64,000 bases of DNA from Comamonas sp. Y33R10-2. Its GTDB lineage: Bacteria; Pseudomonadota; Gammaproteobacteria; Burkholderiales; Burkholderiaceae_C. The DNA lies in NCBI RefSeq assembly GCF_019355935.1, contig NZ_CP079925.1, positions 2,294,001 through 2,358,000 on the forward strand, in the 5' to 3' direction. Under the pieces are notes generated by a model. The model was not told where the DNA came from. It was given only the letters and a program-made list of their open reading frames with translations, and searched no databases. Both the position numbers and the translations under genes were made by a program. Of this stretch, positions 33,198 through 42,781 are shown one piece after another (position 1 is the first letter of the stretch; each line of letters starts with the position of its first letter).

Positions 33198-34601
33198 TCA
33201 ATATGGGCTAGAAGCTATCTTTTTTGCAGCCATCTGGTGCGCGTAAGGTTTGATGCTCCAGGCATAGGCCAGTGCCCCCAGCACATAAAAAGCCAGCATG
33301 GATACCAGAGCCCAGCGCAGCGATTCATTGCCAGCGCGAGTCATAAAAGCATCGCTGAGCAGACCCACAGTCAGCGGGCCCAAACCGCCTCCCACCGCTG
33401 TCAGCAGCAAGTTGTAGATGGACAGCGATGTGGCCAGACTCGACGATGCAATCACATTGGCCAGCGCCGCAAAAGCAGGAGCCGCCCAGAAGCTGGCAAA
33501 CACCGCAAACAGGCCGTACCAGAAAACCGCATGCGGAATCTGCAGACCCGCTACCACCCACTTCTCGGGGGAATCATTCAGGTAGAACGCCAGCCCCAGC
33601 GGAATCGAGATCAGTGTTGCCAGCAACGGAATGCCAATCTGCCAGCGCACATCGCGCTTAGCCATCACATCGGTCAACCAACCACTGAGCAAGGCACCAA
33701 AGATCGCGCCCGGCCCTCCAATAAAACCCATGATGGCCCCGGCATCCTTGAGCTGCAGGCCGTGAGAGCGCACCAGAAATGCGGTGGTCCACATACCAAT
33801 GGCATAACCTGAAAACGCCATCACCATGCCTGCAAGGCCAATTCCCACAAAGGCTTTGTTACGGCGCAATGCGCTCATCACATCCGAGAATTTCTCGGCT
33901 GCGGCATGGCTTGCAACCCGCTTGTCCAATGCCTCCTGGGCGCCGCGCAGGGGCTCACGGCAAGTCAGGCGCAGCACCAGCGCGATCAGCACACCGGGCA
34001 AGGCCAGCCACAAAAATGCGGCACGCCAGCCGTAGTGCTGGGCAATCCACGCACCTACACCGAGCCCGATCAGCGAGCCCAGATGCGGGCCCAGACTGAA
34101 CACGCTCATGGCGCGGCTGCGCTGCTCTGGCGGGTACACGTCGGCAATCATGGTGGTTGATGCTGCCGTGCTGCCTGCCTCTCCCACCGCTACGCCTACG
34201 CGGGCGGCTGTCAGACTCCAAAAGCCCACGGCCATGCCGCACAGGCCCGTGGCAATGCTCCAGCCGCCGCAGCACCACGCAATCAGGTTGCGACGGTTGG
34301 TGCGGTCGGCATAGCGGCCAAAGGGTACGGCCAAAATGCTATAAAAAAGCGCAAAGGCCAAGCCGGTGAGCAAGCCCATAGCACTGTCCGAGACGCCCAT
34401 CTCTTTCTTGATAGGCTCAATCAACACACCCATGATCTGGCGGTCAATCATGCTCATGCCATAGACGAGCAGCAGCACAAACAACAAGTAATGACGGCGC
34501 CAGCCCGTCACGTTGCTAACAGGGGCAACCTTCGTCGCCTCGTTTTGCGGCACGTTTGGCGCCACGTTTAGCGGCACAGTGGCCGCAGCAGATGCACTCA
34601 T
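33198..34601 (-). CDS. Spinster-like MFS transporter (copy 3)
   Basis: This 467-residue transporter has a 35-residue Ala/Val/Pro-rich polar N-terminus followed by the shared MIDRQIMGVLIEPIKKEMG and AVPFGRYADRTNRRN motifs. The start at 34601 has AGGAG at good distance. It is 77 bases after the fused acyl-CoA dehydrogenase gene, which makes it the likely uptake system for the compound degraded by the operon 43987-33198. Confidence 0.87.
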   Translation of the reverse strand: MSASAAATVPLNVAPNVPQNEATKVAPVSNVTGWRRHYLLFVLLLVYGMSMIDRQIMGVLIEPIKKEMGVSDSAMGLLTGLAFALFYSILAVPFGRYADRTNRRNLIAWCCGGWSIATGLCGMAVGFWSLTAARVGVAVGEAGSTAASTTMIADVYPPEQRSRAMSVFSLGPHLGSLIGLGVGAWIAQHYGWRAAFLWLALPGVLIALVLRLTCREPLRGAQEALDKRVASHAAAEKFSDVMSALRRNKAFVGIGLAGMVMAFSGYAIGMWTTAFLVRSHGLQLKDAGAIMGFIGGPGAIFGALLSGWLTDVMAKRDVRWQIGIPLLATLISIPLGLAFYLNDSPEKWVVAGLQIPHAVFWYGLFAVFASFWAAPAFAALANVIASSSLATSLSIYNLLLTAVGGGLGPLTVGLLSDAFMTRAGNESLRWALVSMLAFYVLGALAYAWSIKPYAHQMAAKKIASSPY

Positions 34602-34678
34602 TTCCTGTCTCCTGAAAATCCGCAATCTCCGTTGCGGCTCATCGATGAAAATTCGTACGCGCTACAAAGCAGCCGTCT

Positions 34679-37099
34679 CTACGCCACCAGTTCGCTAAAA
34701 GGCACATCCTTGTCGGCGCGAGTCTCAGGGGGCAGACCCAGCACGCGTTCACCAATGCTGTTGAGCACCACCTCATCAGTACCGCCCGCGATGCGCATAC
34801 CCGCAGAGCCGAACCACAGGCGCTCGACCATGGCAAAGCGCTCGCCCAGCTCACTGGCCGCCAGCACGCCGCGCTGGCCCAGCAAGTCGATGACGAAGTA
34901 GCTGAAAGCCTGCAGCGCAGCCGCAGCCACGTTTTTGGCGCCGCTCATTTCGGGGCCAGGCTGGCGACCTTTGCTCAAGGCGGTCAGCGCGCGGCATTGC
35001 AGCAACCACAGTGCCTGCTCTTTCAGGTACAGATCGGCCCAGCGTTCACGCATACGGCCATCCTGCAGCGCAGGCTTGCCTTCAAACCCGTAGTCCGCAA
35101 GCAGACCCGCTGTGGTGCGCCACAAATCAGCCGGCATGACACCGCCAATCGCCAGACGCTCGGCCATCAGTCCCGTCAGCGTGACCTTCCAGCCAGCGCC
35201 CAATTTACCCACCATCTGGCTGTCGGGCACAAATACGTTTTCGAAGAAGACTTCGTTGAATTCCGACTCGCCCCCGGCCTGACGGATAGGGCGAACGGTG
35301 ATGCCGGGCGACTTCATATCGAGAAAGAAAGTCGTCAGCCCTTCAAACTTGGACACCTGCGGGTTGGTACGCGTCAGCACCAGCCCCCACTGGGCAAACT
35401 GCGCAAGCGATGTCCAAACTTTCTGGCCGTTGATGAGCCAACCCTCGCGGCCATCGGTGGCGTGCTCAGCGCGGGTGCGCACCATGCCCAGGTCAGAGCC
35501 CGCACCGGGCTCACTGAGCAGCTGGCACCAGAGGTTTTTGCCGCCCAGCGCAGGCGCCACATGCTTAGCCAATACTTCAGGGCTGGCGTGGGCCATGACC
35601 GAAGGCAACACCATGCCCAAACTCACGTTGAACATGCCGGTAGGTACTTTGACCTTGCCCTCTTCTTGACGCCAGATCAGCTCTTGCATGGGCGTGCCGC
35701 CACGGCCGCCCAGCGCCTTGGGCCAGGTGATGGCGCCAAAGCCGCCTGCAGCCCGCTTGCCCTGCCATGCACGGGCCGCATCCATGCGCTGCTCGGCGCT
35801 CATGCCCCGGCCAAAATAATCATCGGCACTGGCTTTGGGGTCAGCATGGGCCTGCAGCCATGCACGGCACTCGGCGCGAAAGGCGGCTTCCTCGGGCGTG
35901 TCCTCAAAGTCCATGGACTGGCTGTCCTGTCCCGTGCTTTGCACTGCACTTGTCGCTGCAACAATTTCTTGTGGCGCATCCACACGCTTTTGCAGCTCAA
36001 CTGCGACCTGCTCACGCCATGCGTGCACATTGCCAAGTTCAACCGACTGCTGGCGCGCACGGCGGTAGAACAGATGACAGTCCAGCTCCCATGTGTAGCC
36101 CATGCCGCCGTGGGTGTGCAGATTCTCCTGCGCCGCATCCGAAAATGCCTGCGTCGCACTCACGCGAGCTGCAGCAGCGGCGGCGGGCAGATCTGGTGAA
36201 CCAGCGGTCTGCGCCATATCTGCCGTCAGCGCCCATGCGCCGTAGTAGCAGTGGGCACGTGCCAGCTGGTTGTTGGTGTAGAGGTTAGCCAGCTTGTGCT
36301 TGATACCCTGATAGACACCAATGGGGCGGCCAAACGCCTTGCGCTCCTTGGCGTAAGCGCTGGCCATCTCCAGCGCGGCATCAGCAGCCCCCAATTGTTC
36401 AAACGCAAGCATCACGGCTGCGCGATTACGCACGCGCTCCAGCACCTGTGCGGCGCTGGCTGCACCATCGAGCTGCTCGGCAGCGGTGCAGTCAAAACTC
36501 AGCGATGCATAAGGCTTGGAGGGGTCTAGCGTTTTCAGCGCCTTGCGCTGCACAGAGGCATCAAAATTGAAGGCCACCAGTACATCAGCGCCAGCGGCAT
36601 TGCGCGCCAGTGCCACACCCCATTGCGCGGCCATGCCGTCTGCCACCAACGGGCATTCGCCCTTGAGCGCCCTGCCATCAAACACCGGCAAATCGGCCAG
36701 TGGTTTTTGACCATCGGTGGGCGCGGCCAGACAGCCAATGCTTCCACCCGAAACAGGCTGCAGCCATTTCTGACGTTGCGGTGACTGCTCTTGCGTCGAT
36801 AGCAAAAAAGCCTGCACAGCCAGATACATGGTGGACGCCAGTGGCACGGGGCTGAGCTGGCGGCCCACTTCTTCGGCCACCACGCACATCTCCATGGCAC
36901 CCAGACCAATGCCGCCGCAGTCTTCGGGCAGCATGAGCGCCGTCACACCCAGCTGCGCCATACCGCTCCACACGCCTTGCGCGTAACTGCCTTCACCTTC
37001 TAGCAGTGCACGCGCCTGCGTCAGTGGGGATTCCTTTGTCAGAAATTTGCGAATCTCCGTACGCAAGACATTCTGGTCATCGCTGAAATCAAAATTCAT
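34679..37099 (-). CDS. Fused acyl-CoA dehydrogenase (FadE34-like, two domains)
   Basis: This 806-residue protein consists of two complete acyl-CoA dehydrogenase units. The N-terminal unit (1 to about 375) lacks the FAD-contact motif and ends with LHTHGGMGYTWELDCHLFYR. The C-terminal unit (about 395-806) keeps the motif SEPGAGSDLGMV near residue 525 and INGQKVWTSLAQFA. Steroid acyl-CoA dehydrogenases usually form alpha2beta2 tetramers of two such polypeptides. FadE34 of mycobacteria, which acts on short steroid side chains, is a comparable fusion. It probably introduces the double bond in the side-chain CoA ester. Confidence 0.88.
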   Translation of the reverse strand: MNFDFSDDQNVLRTEIRKFLTKESPLTQARALLEGEGSYAQGVWSGMAQLGVTALMLPEDCGGIGLGAMEMCVVAEEVGRQLSPVPLASTMYLAVQAFLLSTQEQSPQRQKWLQPVSGGSIGCLAAPTDGQKPLADLPVFDGRALKGECPLVADGMAAQWGVALARNAAGADVLVAFNFDASVQRKALKTLDPSKPYASLSFDCTAAEQLDGAASAAQVLERVRNRAAVMLAFEQLGAADAALEMASAYAKERKAFGRPIGVYQGIKHKLANLYTNNQLARAHCYYGAWALTADMAQTAGSPDLPAAAAAARVSATQAFSDAAQENLHTHGGMGYTWELDCHLFYRRARQQSVELGNVHAWREQVAVELQKRVDAPQEIVAATSAVQSTGQDSQSMDFEDTPEEAAFRAECRAWLQAHADPKASADDYFGRGMSAEQRMDAARAWQGKRAAGGFGAITWPKALGGRGGTPMQELIWRQEEGKVKVPTGMFNVSLGMVLPSVMAHASPEVLAKHVAPALGGKNLWCQLLSEPGAGSDLGMVRTRAEHATDGREGWLINGQKVWTSLAQFAQWGLVLTRTNPQVSKFEGLTTFFLDMKSPGITVRPIRQAGGESEFNEVFFENVFVPDSQMVGKLGAGWKVTLTGLMAERLAIGGVMPADLWRTTAGLLADYGFEGKPALQDGRMRERWADLYLKEQALWLLQCRALTALSKGRQPGPEMSGAKNVAAAALQAFSYFVIDLLGQRGVLAASELGERFAMVERLWFGSAGMRIAGGTDEVVLNSIGERVLGLPPETRADKDVPFSELVA

Positions 37100-37135
37100 G
37101 GTCGCCACTCTCCGTTCCAAATCTCATACACGCCA

Positions 37136-38791
37136 TTACTCAGTCACCTCAGACAGGGCTTTGCGGCCCATGACCAAGTCAGCCCCTTTGGCGCCTATCG
37201 CAACCGCTGCTGCATTGGTGTTACCACATACCAGATTGGGCATGAGGGATGCATCAATCACTCGCAGACCTTGCACACCCTTGACCTTCAAGTCAGGCGA
37301 GCAAACCGCCATCTCGTCGCCCTCTGCCCCCATGCGGCACGTGCCCACAGGGTGATAACCCGTGGCCAGATTCGGGGCAATCCAGTCCAGCCACTGCGCA
37401 TCCGTCTGCACGTCTTTGCCCGGTTGCACTTGCGCCTCAATCAGTGCAGCCAGGCTGGGCTGTTGGCACATATCACGCAGCAAGCGCAGCGCATGAATCA
37501 AGGTCTGGCGATCACGCTCATCGTGCAGATAGTTCATCTGGATCGCCGGGTGATCGGCCACCTTGGGCGACTTGAGGCGAATGCTGCCGCGCGAATACGG
37601 GCGCACCTGGTAGGGTGCCATCGTCATGCCACCAAAGGCATCGGGCTTCATGGCTTGACTGGAGTGCTGGCGACTGGCCGGGTCCGCACTCATGGGCAAG
37701 CCAAAGACCTGCACATCTTGATAAGGCAGTGCTGGATCGGTCTTCAGATACATGCCGAACTCAGCCGGTGGCGTGGTCAGCGGCCCTTTGCGAGCCAAGC
37801 CATAGCGCAGCAGCGAGCTCAGCATGCGCATACCGACAAACGACTGGTTCATGCTGTGGCTGGCGCTGCGCAGCTTCCACGACAGGGGCGCAGTGCAGTG
37901 ATCCTGGAGGTTCTCGCCCACCCCGGGCACATGGCTGAGCACCGGTATGCCCATCTGCTGCAGATGCGATGCCGGCCCTATGCCTGAGACCATGAGCAAC
38001 TGCGGCGACTGTATGGCGCCGGCGCACAGCAGCACCTCCTTGTTGGCACGTACCTGATGGAGACCCCCGCTGTGATCGCGATACTCCACACCGATGGCGC
38101 GCAGCCCTTCGAACACGATGCGCTGCACCGCGCAACGCGGCTGCAAGCTAAAGTTCTTGCGTGAAAGTGCAGGCTCAATGGCGTTGTGCGCCACCGAGGA
38201 GCGCTGACCATTGCGAATATTGAACTGAAACAGGCCCACGCCTTCGGCCCTGCCGTCGTTGAAGTCGTTCACACGCGCCAGACCTGACTGCACTGCAGCG
38301 TCCATCAACGCCAGCGTGGTGGGATGCGGCTGTGGCAGATCGTAGGCCGGCAGAACGCCGCCCTTGCCATGCAGCTCTCCCCCCAGATGCTGCTGGTCCT
38401 CGGTCGCGACAAAATACGGCAGCATCTCCTTCCATGACCAGCCCGTGGCACCCGCTGCGGCCCAGTCGTCGTAATCCTGACGATGACCACGGATGTAAAT
38501 CATGCCGTTGATCGACGAAGAGCCGCCCACCAATTTGCCGCGCGGCATCATCAGCCGGCGCCCGCCCGCGTAGATTTCAGGCTCGGTCTCGTGCATCCAA
38601 GAATAGCGCGGGTTGTACGTGGTTGCCGCCCAGCCCGCAGGCATGGTGACGAACATGGAACGGTGCGCACTGTCGCCAGCCTCCAGCAGCAATACGCTGT
38701 GCCGGCCGTCCTCCGTCAGTCTGGCGGCCAAGGTACCGCCAGCTGAGCCTGCACCCACAATCACATAGTCATAGCAGTCAGTACCTGTCAT
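37136..38791 (-). CDS. GMC-family FAD oxidoreductase (copy A)
   Basis: This 551-residue glucose-methanol-choline oxidoreductase has the N-terminal FAD motif DYVIVGAGSAGGTLAARL, the GMC signature 1 region PRGKLVGGSSSINGMIYIRG, and signature 2 around GAIQSPQLLMVSGIGP. A C-terminal catalytic His is in GYHPVGTCRMG. Such enzymes oxidise primary or secondary alcohols with a membrane or quinone acceptor. It overlaps its neighbour copy B by four bases, and the two are clear paralogs. Probably it acts on a side-chain or ring hydroxyl of the steroid. Confidence 0.88.
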   Translation of the reverse strand: MTGTDCYDYVIVGAGSAGGTLAARLTEDGRHSVLLLEAGDSAHRSMFVTMPAGWAATTYNPRYSWMHETEPEIYAGGRRLMMPRGKLVGGSSSINGMIYIRGHRQDYDDWAAAGATGWSWKEMLPYFVATEDQQHLGGELHGKGGVLPAYDLPQPHPTTLALMDAAVQSGLARVNDFNDGRAEGVGLFQFNIRNGQRSSVAHNAIEPALSRKNFSLQPRCAVQRIVFEGLRAIGVEYRDHSGGLHQVRANKEVLLCAGAIQSPQLLMVSGIGPASHLQQMGIPVLSHVPGVGENLQDHCTAPLSWKLRSASHSMNQSFVGMRMLSSLLRYGLARKGPLTTPPAEFGMYLKTDPALPYQDVQVFGLPMSADPASRQHSSQAMKPDAFGGMTMAPYQVRPYSRGSIRLKSPKVADHPAIQMNYLHDERDRQTLIHALRLLRDMCQQPSLAALIEAQVQPGKDVQTDAQWLDWIAPNLATGYHPVGTCRMGAEGDEMAVCSPDLKVKGVQGLRVIDASLMPNLVCGNTNAAAVAIGAKGADLVMGRKALSEVTE

Positions 38792-40515
38792 ACGGCTGCA
38801 ACCTGCTCCACACGCGGCGACTGCAGCGCTTCAGATATGGCCGATGCAACAGGCCTGCCCGATGCAAAGGCGGGCAAGGGTGCAAGACCCAGAACCATGT
38901 CAGCCGCCTTGTCACCAATCACCACCGATGCCGCATTCGTGTTGCCGGACACCAGATGCGGCATGACCGATGCATCTGCCACACGCAGGCCTTGCACGCC
39001 ACGCACCTTAAGATCCGGCGTCACCACTGTCATGGCATCCGACGCGTCGCCCATGCGGCAACTGCCACTGGCATGGTGGCCCGAGCCCATGTACATGGAA
39101 ATCCAGTCCAGCAGCTCGTCATCGCTTTGCAGTTTCGGTGCCGGTCGGGTCTGCGCCTCCACCAGCATCGCCAGCGCGGGTTGCTGGGCAATTTTCATGG
39201 ACATGCGCACGCCGTAAATCAGGGCTTTGCGGTCGCGTTCATCCTGCAGATAATTCATTCGAATGCTGCCCAACTGCTCGGGTTGGTTGCTCTTGAGCTT
39301 AAGCTCGCCGCGCGAATACGGGCGCACCTGGTAGGGCGCCATAGTCATGCCGGGGAAGGCTTCGGTGCGGTAGTTCTTGGCGTTTTGCATATAGCCCTCG
39401 ATATCGCCGGTCACGGGCAGGCCGTGAATTTGGATATCGTTGTAGGGTAGGCTTGGGTCGCTGCTAAACCAGGCCGCAAATTCGGATGCAGGCATGGCCA
39501 TCGCACCCTGCTTGGTCAGCAGGTATTTAAGCAGCGAAGTCCCAATGCCCATGCCACGCAGCGATTTGTTCAGACTGGGCGTATCGGCCTTCATGCGCCA
39601 GGACATGGGCACGATTGCGTGGTCCTGCAAATTGGCGCCCACGCCAGGCAGATCGACCTTGACCTCAATGCCCATCTCGCGCAAGTGTGCAGCCGGGCCA
39701 ATACCCGAGAGCATGAGCAGTTGCGGCGACTGCAGCGCGCCCGCGCACAGCACAATTTCCTGTCGCGCTCTGGCACTGTGGCTGCCGCCGGCCTTGTCTT
39801 TCCAGTGCACCGTGGTAGCACGCTGGCCTTCCAGCCCGATACGCGTGACCAGCACCTGCATGCGCACGTCCAGATTCTTGCGCTGCATCGCAGGCTCAAT
39901 GGCATTCTTGGCCACCGACGAGCGCTGACCCTTCTTGAGGTTGACCTGAAACAGGCCTGCACCATCAGGGTGGCCATTGTTGAAGTCCTTGCAGGCTGGC
40001 ATGCCAGCCTGAATGGCGGCATTCACCATGGCCAAAGATACCGGGTGCGGTTGGTGCAGATTGCTAGCTGTCAGCGGCCCACCCCGACCATGCATGGGCT
40101 GGGCAAAGGCCTGCTCATCGCTTTGCTGGTCTTCCGTGCGGGCAAAATACGGCTGCAATTCGGCATAGCTCCAGCCCTTGGCGCCTGATGCCGCCCAGCT
40201 GTCGAAATCAGCCTTGTCACCGCGCACATAAATCATGCCGTTGATCGACGATGAACCGCCCAGACGCTTGCCACGTGGCAAACTGATGCGGCGGCCTGCT
40301 GCATATTGCTCAGGCTCCGTTTCATGGCCCCAGGAGTACTTGGGGCTGTTGATCATCTGACCCCATCCTGAAGGCATGTTGACCAGAAGATCCTTGTGGC
40401 TTGCCCCGCCTTCCAGCAGCAAGACCTTGTACTTGCCGCATTCGCTCAAGCGCGCAGCCAGTGTTCCGCCCGCCGAGCCTGCGCCTATGACGATGTAGTC
40501 AAAATTTTCTTCCAC
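38788..40515 (-). CDS. GMC-family FAD oxidoreductase (copy B)
   Basis: This 575-residue paralog of copy A shares the same motifs: DYIVIGAGSAGGTLAARLSE, PRGKRLGGSSSINGMIYVRG, GALQSPQLLMLSGIGPAAHL and the C-terminal GHHASGSCRMG. It differs by a C-terminal extension of about 20 residues. It is translated before copy A and coupled to it by an ATGA overlap. Tandem pairs with different specificity, or a heteromer, are both possible. Confidence 0.88.
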   Translation of the reverse strand: MEENFDYIVIGAGSAGGTLAARLSECGKYKVLLLEGGASHKDLLVNMPSGWGQMINSPKYSWGHETEPEQYAAGRRISLPRGKRLGGSSSINGMIYVRGDKADFDSWAASGAKGWSYAELQPYFARTEDQQSDEQAFAQPMHGRGGPLTASNLHQPHPVSLAMVNAAIQAGMPACKDFNNGHPDGAGLFQVNLKKGQRSSVAKNAIEPAMQRKNLDVRMQVLVTRIGLEGQRATTVHWKDKAGGSHSARARQEIVLCAGALQSPQLLMLSGIGPAAHLREMGIEVKVDLPGVGANLQDHAIVPMSWRMKADTPSLNKSLRGMGIGTSLLKYLLTKQGAMAMPASEFAAWFSSDPSLPYNDIQIHGLPVTGDIEGYMQNAKNYRTEAFPGMTMAPYQVRPYSRGELKLKSNQPEQLGSIRMNYLQDERDRKALIYGVRMSMKIAQQPALAMLVEAQTRPAPKLQSDDELLDWISMYMGSGHHASGSCRMGDASDAMTVVTPDLKVRGVQGLRVADASVMPHLVSGNTNAASVVIGDKAADMVLGLAPLPAFASGRPVASAISEALQSPRVEQVAAV

Positions 40516-40589
40516 GGCTTGTCTCCATTGATTTAGTTATTAAATGCATTGACCCGCAGACTGAAAAAGGGCGAGCCACAGCCCACCCT

Positions 40590-42764
40590 TCAAACATTCA
40601 AAAAAGCTCTGGCCGTCTTGCCGTAGAAAGTCAGGCCCTTGGCGGCCATCTCGCGCAGCAGCTGCGGAGGGCGCAGTTGCTCGCCAAACAGGTCGGCCAG
40701 GCGGTCGGCTTCCGCGACAAACTGGGGCAGACCTATTCCATCGATAAAGCAGAATGGGCCGCCGGTATAGGCCGGAAAACCCACACCCAGAATCGAGCCA
40801 ATATCTCCATCGGCCGGGGCCAGCAGCACACCCTCTTCCATGGCGCGCGCGCCCTCAACGGCTTGCACATACAGAATGCGCTGCTTGAGGTCATGCGCGC
40901 TTGGCTGCTGGCTTTTCAGCGGGTAATGCTCTACAAGACCCGGCCAGATGCGCTTGCCGCCGTTTTCGTCATAGTCATAAAAGCCTTTGCCCACCTTGCG
41001 CCCCAGACGCCCCAGCTCAAACAGTTGGTTGATGATGGGAACCGAGCGGCCCTGCTGGTATTGCTCAGGGAACTCCTTGGCCTGCGACTCGCCCGCATGC
41101 TTGGCCAGATCGATCGACAGCTCATCCGTAATGCCCAGCGGCCCCACGGGCATGCCCGCATGTTTGGCACAGTTCTCGATCAGCGCGGGGGCAATGCCCT
41201 CGGCCACCATGCCAATGGAGTCATCCACAAAGGCGCCAATAAAGCGGCTGGTAAAAAAACCGCGCTTGTCGTTGACGACGATGGGCGTCTTTTTGAGCTG
41301 GGCCACAAAGTCCAGCGCCTGCGCCAGCGTGGCGTCAGAGGTCTGCTTGCCGCGAATGACTTCAACCAGCGGCATCTTGTCGGCGGGCGAGAAAAAATGC
41401 AGGCCGATAAAGCGATCAGGGCGCTCGCTGGCCTGCGCCAGCAAGCTGATGGGCAGGGCCGAGGTGTTGCTTGCCAGCACGCAAGTCGCGGGCAGCACAG
41501 CATCCAGTTTCTTCGTGACCTCGGCTTTAATGGCGCGGTCTTCAAACACGGCTTCAACCACCATGTCGGCATCGCGCAGCAATTCGTAGTCGGTGCTGGG
41601 GGTGATGCGCGCCAAAATGGCGTCGGCTTTTTCGCGGCTCTGGCGGCCCTTGTCCACCAACTTGGCCAGCGCTTTTTCAGCGTACTGTTTGCCCTTGTCG
41701 GCAGCCGTCTGCTCGCGGTCTATCAGCACCACATCAATGCCCCGCTGTGCCGCTACCAGTGCAATGCCCGCGCCCATCATTCCCGCGCCAATCATGCCCA
41801 GCTTGCGGCATTTGAATGGCTCAAAACCTGCGGGCCGGTGCATGCCTTTTTCAGCCTTGGTCTTATTAACAAACAGCGTGCGAATCATGCCGCGCGCTAC
41901 CGGGCTGCGCGACAGCTGGGCCATGTACTTACTCTCAATGCGCAGGCCCTTGTCTATGGGCAACTGGCAGCCTTCGTAAAGACAGCTTTGAATAGCCAGC
42001 GGCGCAGGCATGTTGTGATAAGTCTTAGCTTGCAGCATAGTGTTGCCCACCACAAAGGCAGGTGCCACGCGCGGATCCAGCGGGCCGCCGCCGGGAATGC
42101 GAAAACCTTTCACATCCCAAGGCTGCACGGCCACAGGATTGGCCAGCAGCCAGTCGCGTGCCGCCAGCAGCAGTTGCTCAGCGGGTACCACTTCATTGAC
42201 CAGACCCAGCTCTTTGGCCTTGGCAGCCTGCAGTTGCTTGCCTTCCATCAGCAGTGGCATGGCCGCCAGAATGCCGATCATGCGCGGGAGGCGCTGCGTG
42301 CCGCCAGCTGCGGGCAATAGACCTACTTGCGCTTCGGGCAGCCCCACCATCACAGTCGGCGCATCTGCAGCAATCCGGTAATGACAGGACATGCAAATCT
42401 CATAGCCGCCGCCCAGTGCCATGCCATTGATGGCAGCCACCATCGGCTTGCCCAAGGTTTCAAGCTTGCGCAGCAGCTTGGACAGCGATGCGCAGGATGC
42501 GAATAACTCCTCGACAGGCAACTCGGCCATGGCATCCATATTGGCTTCCATGGTCAGCAAGTCCGCACCGGCCACAAAGCTATCCTTGCCCGATGTAATG
42601 ATGCCGCCGCGCACCTTGTCGTCGCTCTTGATTCGGGCGATGCAGTCCTCCATGCTGTCCATGAAAGCCTGATCGATCACGTTCATGGTCTTGCCGGGGT
42701 AGTCCAGCGTGAGCGTTGCAATGCCATCGGCATCGACGGCATAGCGAATGATGTCTGTTGTCAT
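40590..42764 (-). CDS. Bifunctional enoyl-CoA hydratase/3-hydroxyacyl-CoA dehydrogenase (FadB/FadJ type)
   Basis: This 724-residue alpha subunit of a beta-oxidation complex has an N-terminal crotonase domain (GKDSFVAGADL, ALGGGYEICMSCHYRIAAD). The NAD-binding 3-hydroxyacyl-CoA dehydrogenase domain follows, beginning at GAGMMGAGIALVAAQRGIDV, with FIGLHFFSPADKMPLVEVI containing the catalytic His. The length is that of FadB/FadJ. The upstream in-frame codons to 42830 would overlap the thiolase gene, so the Met at 42764 was chosen. The thiolase gene precedes it by 17 bases, the usual arrangement for a trifunctional complex. Confidence 0.93.
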   Translation of the reverse strand: MTTDIIRYAVDADGIATLTLDYPGKTMNVIDQAFMDSMEDCIARIKSDDKVRGGIITSGKDSFVAGADLLTMEANMDAMAELPVEELFASCASLSKLLRKLETLGKPMVAAINGMALGGGYEICMSCHYRIAADAPTVMVGLPEAQVGLLPAAGGTQRLPRMIGILAAMPLLMEGKQLQAAKAKELGLVNEVVPAEQLLLAARDWLLANPVAVQPWDVKGFRIPGGGPLDPRVAPAFVVGNTMLQAKTYHNMPAPLAIQSCLYEGCQLPIDKGLRIESKYMAQLSRSPVARGMIRTLFVNKTKAEKGMHRPAGFEPFKCRKLGMIGAGMMGAGIALVAAQRGIDVVLIDREQTAADKGKQYAEKALAKLVDKGRQSREKADAILARITPSTDYELLRDADMVVEAVFEDRAIKAEVTKKLDAVLPATCVLASNTSALPISLLAQASERPDRFIGLHFFSPADKMPLVEVIRGKQTSDATLAQALDFVAQLKKTPIVVNDKRGFFTSRFIGAFVDDSIGMVAEGIAPALIENCAKHAGMPVGPLGITDELSIDLAKHAGESQAKEFPEQYQQGRSVPIINQLFELGRLGRKVGKGFYDYDENGGKRIWPGLVEHYPLKSQQPSAHDLKQRILYVQAVEGARAMEEGVLLAPADGDIGSILGVGFPAYTGGPFCFIDGIGLPQFVAEADRLADLFGEQLRPPQLLREMAAKGLTFYGKTARAFLNV

Positions 42765-42781
42765 GATGACTTTTGCCTCTC

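Noticed and set aside
34679..37099. Fused acyl-CoA dehydrogenase as an assembly join of two genes
   Set aside because: The frame is continuous through a normal linker with no stop remnant, and comparable natural fusions (FadE34 type) are known.
40677..42320. 547-codon open frame on the plus strand
   Set aside because: It lies wholly opposite the FadB-like gene, has low-complexity Gln/His/Arg-rich composition and no domain; a shadow of high-GC codon use.
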